A stretch of 21,545 nt of DNA, taken from Bacteroidales bacterium. Its GTDB lineage: Bacteria; Bacteroidota; Bacteroidia; Bacteroidales; ML635J-15. The notes below the pieces were generated by a model that was not told the origin of the DNA, searched no databases, and saw only the letters and a program-made list of their open reading frames with translations. A program made the position numbers and the translations under genes. The first letter of the stretch is position 1, and every line of letters begins with the position of its first letter. Of this stretch, positions 15,669 to 21,545 are shown piece by piece. The stretch covers positions 1 to 21,545 of the forward strand of contig JAQVGK010000005.1 in assembly GCA_028696755.1 (NCBI GenBank). Reading direction: 5' to 3'.

Positions 15669-16861
15669 AACTATTAAGGCACATATTGACCATAATTGTT
15701 CTGCTTTCAGCTTTATCAGGACTTGTTGCCCAAAACAAATCGGAGCTTGAGAAGAAAAAGAAAAAAACTCAGGATGAGATCAACTATACCAACAAGCTTT
15801 TGAAAGAAACTAAAGAAAGTCAGAAAGTTTCCTACAACAACCTTTTGCTAATCAACAAAAATATTGATTCGAGACGTGAACTTATCGAAAATATCAGTGG
15901 TGAAGTAAGCGCTACCGATCAGCGAATCCGCGATATCGAGTTTATAATAAGCATAATGCAAGAAGATCTCGAAGTTCTTAAGGCCGATTATGCCGAAATG
16001 GTTAGAATTGCATGGAAGAATTCAAACAAATACAACACAATAATGTTTATTCTTGCAGCCGAAGATTTTAACCAAACTTATCTGAGGCTAAAGTATATGC
16101 AACAGTTGGCCGAATTTCGAAAAAAGCAATTTATGGCGATAAATTCGCTTACCGATGTGTTGGCAATTCAGTTGCAGGAGCTTAACGAAGCGAAAAATCA
16201 TAAAACAAAATTGCTCGAGGAAGAAAAAATTGAAGAGCAGAATTTAAAATCAGAGCAGGCCGAACAAGAAAAAACACTAAATAAACTTAAAACTCAGGAG
16301 CAGGACCTTAAGAAGAAACTGCAGGATCAGCAAAAGCAGATGGCTCAGGTTCAGAAAGAAATCGAAAAACTTATTGCTGAGGAATCTAAGAGAACATCCG
16401 GATCAGCAACCGGGAAATACGAACTTACCCCCGCCGAGAAAATTGTAAGTACAAACTTTGGCAATAATAAAGGCCGATTGCCATGGCCTGTCGAAAGAGG
16501 AGTTATTGTTAGTAATTTTGGAAAACAAATGCACCCAGTTCTTACGTCTGTAGAAATTGATAATAAAGGGGTGGATATTTCCACTACCGCTGGATCAAAA
16601 GCCAGAGCTGTATTCGAAGGCGAAGTTAGAAAAGTTTTTGCTGTGCCAGGAGCTCAAAATGCTGTAATTATACGTCATGGCGAATACTTATCTGTTTATA
16701 CTCATCTCGACAATGTGCTGGTTTCGGTTGGAGAAACTGTTGTTACAAAACAAGCGATAGGAACAGTTCATACCGATCAAACGGATAATAAAACAATTTT
16801 GCATTTAGAAATATGGAAAGGAAGCGTAGTTTTGAATCCTTCACAATGGCTCGCAAAATAA
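15665..16861 (+). CDS. EnvC-like murein hydrolase activator (degenerate LytM/M23 domain)
   Basis: A 398-residue periplasmic protein. Signal peptide 1-22 (ending LVA), a long coiled coil (about 24-245, with a non-heptad break near 120-150, AWKNSNKYNTIMFILAAEDF, as in EnvC), and a C-terminal M23/LytM domain (about 270-398). The LytM metal site is incomplete: Asn300 stands where the first zinc His should be (NKGVD in place of HxGxD), and Ile378 replaces the first His of HxH, although Asp304, His347 and His380 remain. Like E. coli EnvC it is therefore expected not to cut peptidoglycan but to activate N-acetylmuramyl-L-alanine amidases during cell separation. The start ATG overlaps the DUF4292 stop (ATGA). 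The next gene begins one base after its stop. Confidence 0.88.
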   Translation: MKLLRHILTIIVLLSALSGLVAQNKSELEKKKKKTQDEINYTNKLLKETKESQKVSYNNLLLINKNIDSRRELIENISGEVSATDQRIRDIEFIISIMQEDLEVLKADYAEMVRIAWKNSNKYNTIMFILAAEDFNQTYLRLKYMQQLAEFRKKQFMAINSLTDVLAIQLQELNEAKNHKTKLLEEEKIEEQNLKSEQAEQEKTLNKLKTQEQDLKKKLQDQQKQMAQVQKEIEKLIAEESKRTSGSATGKYELTPAEKIVSTNFGNNKGRLPWPVERGVIVSNFGKQMHPVLTSVEIDNKGVDISTTAGSKARAVFEGEVRKVFAVPGAQNAVIIRHGEYLSVYTHLDNVLVSVGETVVTKQAIGTVHTDQTDNKTILHLEIWKGSVVLNPSQWLAK

Positions 16862-16862
16862 A

Positions 16863-19800
16863 ATGAACGACTCGTTTCAAATATTAGTACAAAAACTAGA
16901 TGCTTTTATTAAAAAGTATTATGTAAGCAAAATTCTGAGAGGACTTATTCTTTCTTTCTCGGTTTATATTGCCTGGTATTTGATAATTGTTGTTGCCGAA
17001 TACTTTGGAAGATTCTCTTCTCCGTTTAGAACGGTCCTTTTCCTGATTACCTCAATCGCTTTTTTGATCATTTTTGTAAGGATGATTCTTATTCCGATTT
17101 TAAATTTATTCAAAATAGGAAAAACTCTCGACTATAAAAAAGCTAGCCGTATTATTGGAAATCATTTTCCTGACGTTGCCGACAAACTTCAAAATACTTT
17201 GGAACTAAAGGAGTTGTCCGAAACAGATTACGCATTTAGAGACGTTTTAATGGCAAGTATTAATCAACGTACCGAGAAACTCTCGCCAATTCCGTTTGTT
17301 TCTGCCATTAATTTGAGGAAAAACTTTAGATATTTTCGTTATTTATTGCCTGTTTCTATTGTTGCTTTGATTCTTTTTATTGTATGGCCAAATATTATAA
17401 CTGAAGCTACCGAGCGAATTATAAATTTTGATAAACAGTATGTGCCGCCTGCACCATTTACCTTCGAGGTTATTAATGATACTATGCAGGTTAAAAAGGG
17501 TAAGGATTTTACATTAAAAGTTAGTGCAAAAGGTCAGTATTCTCCCGATCAGGTAATGATAAACTATTCGGGCAATTCATTTTATATGGAGAAAGAGTCT
17601 AACGGGATTTTTACATACAAGTTTAAAAATCTTAACAATAATCTTAAGTTTGATTTATCTGCACTCGAAGTAAAATCGGCTCAGTACGAGATTAAGGTTT
17701 TACCAGCTCCTGTAATAATTGACTTTAAAGTTTTAGTGAAAGCTCCAGGTTATACTGGAATTGGTGAAAAAGTTTACAATAACTCGGGCGATTTAAATGT
17801 TCCGGTCGGTTCTGAGCTTATCTGGACATTTAACACCTCAAATCTTAACGATTTGTCGGTTGTTTTTGATACAATTACAGTACATGCTGTAAAAAACAAT
17901 AGCTCGTTTAGTTTAAAGCGCCGTGTTTTAAAGTCGGGAATGTATTCGGTTAATGTTAAAAATGAGTTTTTTAGCGAGAGTACAGGAGTCAATTATCAGT
18001 TAAGTGTTATTCCCGATTTATATCCGACGGTGAGTGTTAAAACAATTACAGATTCAGCACAATTTACAATAGTTTTCTTTAATGGTTTTATTGATGATGA
18101 TTATGGATTTTCTGGATTAAGTTTTAATTGCATTCCTGGCGAAAAAAGCGATACTCTAATCAAAATAAATGTTCCGTTCTCAAAATCTGTTACTTCTCAA
18201 GACTTCTACTTTGCTTTCGATTTTTCGGAGTTGGATGTGAAAGGAAGAAATGTTAGCTATTATTTCGAAGTTGCAGATAATGATGGAGTTAATGGAGCAA
18301 AGAGGTCGCGCACGCAAGTTATGGAGTTTGTTGTTCCAACAGCTGATGATTTGCAACAAATGACTGATAAAACAAATGAGGATACCGAAAAGAAGATTGA
18401 TGAGGCTAAAGATATAAGCAACCAGTTGAGAAAGGATATTGAAGATATGCAGAAAAAGCTGTTAAGCGAACAAATGACTCCTTTTGAGAGGAATCAGATG
18501 CTTCAGCAAATTTTCGACAATCAGACAAAACTTGAGAACATCATGGATGATATCAAGAAAGAGCAGTCGAATATGCAACAATATAAAGAGCAGTTCTCGA
18601 AGAATGAAGAGTTGATTAAAAAGCAGCAGGAGATTAATGAATTGATGGAAAGCATCATGGACGAAGAGATGCAAAAGCTACTTGAGGAGCTTCAAAAGTT
18701 AATGGATGAATTTAATAAAGATGAGTTTTTCAAGATTGCCGAAGAAATGAAATTTAATTCGGAGGAGATGGAGAAGCAAATGGACAACACTCTCGAATTG
18801 CTTAAGAAAACCGAAGTAGAAGAAAGACTAAAAAATACCGCCGATCAGCTTGATGAACTTGCGAAAGAACATGAAAAATTATCGGAGCAAACTAAAGATA
18901 AAGAGTTGTCGAACGACGAACTTTTAAAAAAGCAGCAAGAGCAAGAAAACGAATTCGAGAAAATAAAAAAAGATTACGAAGAAACTTTAAAAAAGAATTC
19001 GGAACTTAAAGAGCCGATGGATTTGAATGATTATCAGGAAGAAATGCAGGAAATTTCTGAGACTTTTGAGCAATCGGAGCAGGAAATGAAAGAGAATAAA
19101 AACTCCAAGGCTTCTAAATCGCAAAAACAAAACTCCGACAATATGAAAAAAATGTCGGAACAAATGCAGAGCGATATGCAATCGCAGGAAATGGAAGCAA
19201 TGCAGGAAAATATTGAGGATATTAGACAGGTGCTTGAGAATTTGATTACATTTTCGTTCGATCAAGAAGAAATCCTTACCGAGCAAAAAGGCTTAAGCCC
19301 AAGAGATCCGCGTTACAAAGAGTATATTGTAAAACAAAAAAACGCTGGCGATAATTTTAAAATCATCCGAGATTCGCTAAATGCAATGGCAGGCAGAATT
19401 CCAGAGTTGGGGCCACTGGTTGACAAAGAAATGACTGCTATACATAAAAATCTTGATGTTATTATGTCCGAAATTGGTGATAACAGAAGATATTTGGTTG
19501 AGTCTTCGCAGCAATTGGTAATGACTTCGGCAAACAATTTGGCGCTTCTTCTTATGGAGCTGATGGAACAAATGCAGCAGCAAATGTCGCAGCAAATGAG
19601 TGGAGATGGACAGTGTAATAATTGCACAAAAAATGGAAAGGGAAAACCTGGAGGCCAAATGCGGGATCTGCAGCAAGGGATGAAACAGCAAATGCAGGAT
19701 ATGATTAACATGATGAAAGAGGGTGGAAAGAATCCTGGTGGAAAGCAAAGTGAACAGATGGCCAAAATGCTGATGCAGCAGGAAATGATGCAGCAAATGA

Positions 19801-20168
19801 TGAACGATATGATGAATAGCGGAATAAGTCCCGAATCGGCCAAAATTCTGAAAGATATTAATAGAATGATGGACCAGAATCTGTCGGATATCATTAACGG
19901 AAAAATCACACAGACGACTATTAATCGGCAGGAGCAAATTTTAACCAGATTGTTACAAGCCGAGAATAGTGAAAGAGAAAGAGAAGTGGATAATAAACGT
20001 AAATCAAACGAAGCTAAGGATTATAAACTAAGTAATCCCGATAAAGCCTTTAAGGAAAAAGAAAAGGAGATTCGCTTTAACGAGTTACTTCAAATGTCGA
20101 ATCTTAAACTAAATACCTTTTACAATAACAGATACAAAGAGTATTTGAAAAAATTAAGTCAAGACTAA
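16863..20168 (+). CDS. DUF4175-family large membrane protein with long coiled coil
   Basis: An 1101-residue protein of unknown function. Three hydrophobic helices lie near 26-48, 56-80 and 159-180. Residues about 185-500 are beta-rich and probably periplasmic, followed by an extremely Glu/Gln/Lys/Met-rich helical region (about 505-1050) predicted to form long coiled coils, with Met/Gln-rich runs such as EQMQQQMSQQMSG. A CNNC pair (Cys918, Cys921) followed by a Gly/Lys-rich stretch interrupts this helix and could bind metal or form a disulfide. The layout fits DUF4175, found in Bacteroidota and Alphaproteobacteria. It begins one base after the EnvC-like stop and ends 2 bp before ybeY, so it is translated in the same operon. 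The family's role is not known to me. Confidence 0.82.
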   Translation: MNDSFQILVQKLDAFIKKYYVSKILRGLILSFSVYIAWYLIIVVAEYFGRFSSPFRTVLFLITSIAFLIIFVRMILIPILNLFKIGKTLDYKKASRIIGNHFPDVADKLQNTLELKELSETDYAFRDVLMASINQRTEKLSPIPFVSAINLRKNFRYFRYLLPVSIVALILFIVWPNIITEATERIINFDKQYVPPAPFTFEVINDTMQVKKGKDFTLKVSAKGQYSPDQVMINYSGNSFYMEKESNGIFTYKFKNLNNNLKFDLSALEVKSAQYEIKVLPAPVIIDFKVLVKAPGYTGIGEKVYNNSGDLNVPVGSELIWTFNTSNLNDLSVVFDTITVHAVKNNSSFSLKRRVLKSGMYSVNVKNEFFSESTGVNYQLSVIPDLYPTVSVKTITDSAQFTIVFFNGFIDDDYGFSGLSFNCIPGEKSDTLIKINVPFSKSVTSQDFYFAFDFSELDVKGRNVSYYFEVADNDGVNGAKRSRTQVMEFVVPTADDLQQMTDKTNEDTEKKIDEAKDISNQLRKDIEDMQKKLLSEQMTPFERNQMLQQIFDNQTKLENIMDDIKKEQSNMQQYKEQFSKNEELIKKQQEINELMESIMDEEMQKLLEELQKLMDEFNKDEFFKIAEEMKFNSEEMEKQMDNTLELLKKTEVEERLKNTADQLDELAKEHEKLSEQTKDKELSNDELLKKQQEQENEFEKIKKDYEETLKKNSELKEPMDLNDYQEEMQEISETFEQSEQEMKENKNSKASKSQKQNSDNMKKMSEQMQSDMQSQEMEAMQENIEDIRQVLENLITFSFDQEEILTEQKGLSPRDPRYKEYIVKQKNAGDNFKIIRDSLNAMAGRIPELGPLVDKEMTAIHKNLDVIMSEIGDNRRYLVESSQQLVMTSANNLALLLMELMEQMQQQMSQQMSGDGQCNNCTKNGKGKPGGQMRDLQQGMKQQMQDMINMMKEGGKNPGGKQSEQMAKMLMQQEMMQQMMNDMMNSGISPESAKILKDINRMMDQNLSDIINGKITQTTINRQEQILTRLLQAENSEREREVDNKRKSNEAKDYKLSNPDKAFKEKEKEIRFNELLQMSNLKLNTFYNNRYKEYLKKLSQD

Positions 20169-20170
20169 TT

Positions 20171-20590
20171 ATGGCAGTAAGTTTCTTTAACGAAGACGTA
20201 CCAAAACCGTCTTTGAAATATACGGGAGTGAAAAAATGGCTAACAACCGAAATCGAGAACATGGGTTTTGTTGTTGGAAATATTAATTACATATTTTGCT
20301 CGGATGAGTATTTGCTGGAAATGAACCGGAAACATCTTGAGCATGATTATTACACCGATATAATAACCTTTAACTATTGCGAGGATAAAGAGATTTCTGG
20401 CGATATGTACATAAGCGTTGACAGGATAAAAGAAAATTCGGTGCTACTCGGAACTGGCGATTCGGAAATTTACCGTGTAATTATTCATGGTGTGTTGCAT
20501 CTGTGTGGATATGAAGATGATACCGACGAAGAAACCGAAGTTATGCGACAGAAAGAAGACGAAGCTTTGTTAAGGCTTGATCTTATCTGA
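20171..20590 (+). CDS. ybeY: Endoribonuclease YbeY (16S rRNA maturation)
   Basis: A 139-residue metal-dependent RNase that takes part in 16S rRNA 3'-end maturation and 70S ribosome quality control. Visible motifs are the YTDIITF segment (61-67, family TDVLSFP) and the active-site HGVLHLCGYEDD with His106 and His110. The third metal ligand, usually His in GYDH, is Asp116 here; Bacteroidota homologues commonly lack the third His, so this is probably not an inactivating loss. It is the last gene of the plus-strand run, 2 bp after the DUF4175 gene, and its TGA abuts the stop of the convergent gene with no spacer. Confidence 0.93.
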   Translation: MAVSFFNEDVPKPSLKYTGVKKWLTTEIENMGFVVGNINYIFCSDEYLLEMNRKHLEHDYYTDIITFNYCEDKEISGDMYISVDRIKENSVLLGTGDSEIYRVIIHGVLHLCGYEDDTDEETEVMRQKEDEALLRLDLI

Positions 20591-21545
20591 TTACTTTTGA
20601 GGATTGTTTTGTCTAAAAGTAACAGCTTCGTTGTAATAGTAGTCAGCCTTTTGAATGTTACCCTGATTTCTAAAATAAGAACTTAAGGTCATTGCAATGT
20701 TGAAGTTGCCCTTAAATTTCTCAAAGGCAATTTCCCAATTCTCGATTGCTTTAACAGTATCTCCAGAAAGCAAATAATAGTTTCCTTTATCAACATAGCC
20801 AACATCTTTATTTGGGTCAAGACCAATTTCCAAATCAACTATTGTAATAGCATTTGTAAAATCATTAACGGATAAAAAGTAATTCTTAATGTCTTTAAGT
20901 ACTGCTGGGGTTAGATTTTGCTTCTTAAGATTTTGAGATGCTTTTATGTAAAACTCGGTGCACCTTGCCGTGTCTCCTAAAGCTAGATGCGATTTGCCGC
21001 TAAATAGATAAGCTTTATCTAACTCCTTGTCTTTATAGTTTTGATTTTTATTGATATAGTCTTCAAAATCAATAATGCTTTGTTTGTAATTGCCCAAATA
21101 ATAGTTTGTAATTCCCCTGTTTAGATATGCAGCAGCAATTGTAGAGTCAACATCTAAGCACTTTGTAAATTGTTTCTCGGCAAGTTCGTAATTCTGATAA
21201 AGAATCATGTTGATGTAACCTAAATTATGCCAAGGATTAGAATATGTTGAGTCAACTTCTACCGAGCGATTAAAATATTTTATAGCCTCTTCAATCTGGC
21301 TTTTGTAATTAACAATAGGTTGATTTTTCTTTATCGCTGTGTAAACTTCGCCAATTAACAGATTGCCATAAAGAGTATTTGCTTTTGCCGAGTTCTCGAG
21401 ATACTCTATGTCGTGACTAAAAAGAGTTTTACGGTCTTTCCAGTCAGCGTTTCGGTAAATCGAAATAATAGCGTTCGGGAAAATTATTATCAACGAAAGA
21501 GCAAGCACTAAACTCTTTTTAGATTTGCTAAGCTTAACAGAATAG
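20591..21545 (-). CDS. TPR protein, C-terminal part of a probable membrane O-glycosyltransferase (cut by window edge)
   Basis: The minus-strand frame is open to the right edge (318 residues visible), so the true start lies outside; a GTG at 21508 is not needed as a start. The visible N-terminus is a membrane helix (KSLVLALSLIIIFPNAIISI) followed by RNADWKDRKTLFSHDIEYLENSAKAN, the linker between the multi-helix membrane part and the TPR tail in TMTC/PMT-like O-mannosyltransferase-type proteins. About seven TPR units follow (for example AAAYLNRGITNYYLGNYKQS and GYVDKGNYYLLSGDTVKAIE). The TPRs probably face the periplasm and bind acceptor proteins. The glycosyltransferase call rests on that linker only. 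Its TAA directly abuts the ybeY stop. Confidence 0.65.
   Translation of the reverse strand, partial: YSVKLSKSKKSLVLALSLIIIFPNAIISIYRNADWKDRKTLFSHDIEYLENSAKANTLYGNLLIGEVYTAIKKNQPIVNYKSQIEEAIKYFNRSVEVDSTYSNPWHNLGYINMILYQNYELAEKQFTKCLDVDSTIAAAYLNRGITNYYLGNYKQSIIDFEDYINKNQNYKDKELDKAYLFSGKSHLALGDTARCTEFYIKASQNLKKQNLTPAVLKDIKNYFLSVNDFTNAITIVDLEIGLDPNKDVGYVDKGNYYLLSGDTVKAIENWEIAFEKFKGNFNIAMTLSSYFRNQGNIQKADYYYNEAVTFRQNNPQK

Noticed and set aside
19313..19937. Two long antisense open frames (198 and 186 aa) under the DUF4175 gene
   Set aside because: They are shadows of the Met/Gln/Lys-rich repeats in the sense gene, giving Ile/Cys- or His/Leu-rich nonsense peptides without start signals or family resemblance.
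20507..20530. Loss of the third metal-binding His in YbeY as a sign of inactivation
   Set aside because: Bacteroidota YbeY proteins commonly lack this His, and the rest of the motif and gene context are intact.

Overview
The window looks like a piece of chromosome from an AT-rich member of the Bacteroidota, most likely the Bacteroidales/Marinilabiliales side. Four things point there: a protein with a type IX secretion (T9SS) C-terminal sorting domain; several promoters matching the Bacteroidota -7 consensus TAnnTTTG; lipoprotein signals with Bacteroidota-style boxes; and a gene order (dut, sugar nucleotidyltransferase, TPR lipoprotein, DUF4292 lipoprotein, EnvC-like protein, DUF4175 protein, ybeY) made of families that commonly sit together in this phylum. 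No RNA genes, CRISPR arrays, prophage or insertion sequences were seen.

Left part (1-3010). The 5' end of a Crp/Fnr-type regulator is cut by the left edge and diverges from a FucP-type sugar:proton symporter. The gap between them holds a 30-bp-stem palindromic repeat and a well-formed Bacteroidota promoter. A small unidentified lipoprotein follows.

Middle, minus strand (3101-10241). This holds a T9SS-exported protein with beta-propeller-like repeats, a TonB-dependent receptor of the heme-receptor type with its own intrinsic terminator, a methionine-free membrane-anchored protein of unknown function that starts with TTG, and a Fic AMP-transferase whose promoter is overlaid by three regularly spaced CTTTACA boxes.

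10260-10804 is non-coding. It holds the Fic promoter and the decayed remains of an ORF6N-domain gene.

Right part (10805-20590) is a long plus-strand run. It starts with dUTPase. After a leader with a 7-bp tandem repeat come seven tightly packed genes that overlap or lie within 4 bp of each other: scramblase/LURP-one-like protein, sugar-nucleotide transferase, TPR lipoprotein, DUF4292 lipoprotein, EnvC-like murein hydrolase activator, DUF4175 membrane/coiled-coil protein, and YbeY rRNA-maturation RNase. They look like one envelope-biogenesis operon with a ribosome-maturation gene at its end. The run meets, with no spacer at all, the 3' end of a minus-strand gene for a TPR protein that looks like the C-terminal part of a membrane O-glycosyltransferase and runs off the right edge.

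Overall this is mostly core chromosome. The less ordinary parts are the Fic/ORF6N region and the repeat elements. I found no convincing previously undescribed multi-gene system.
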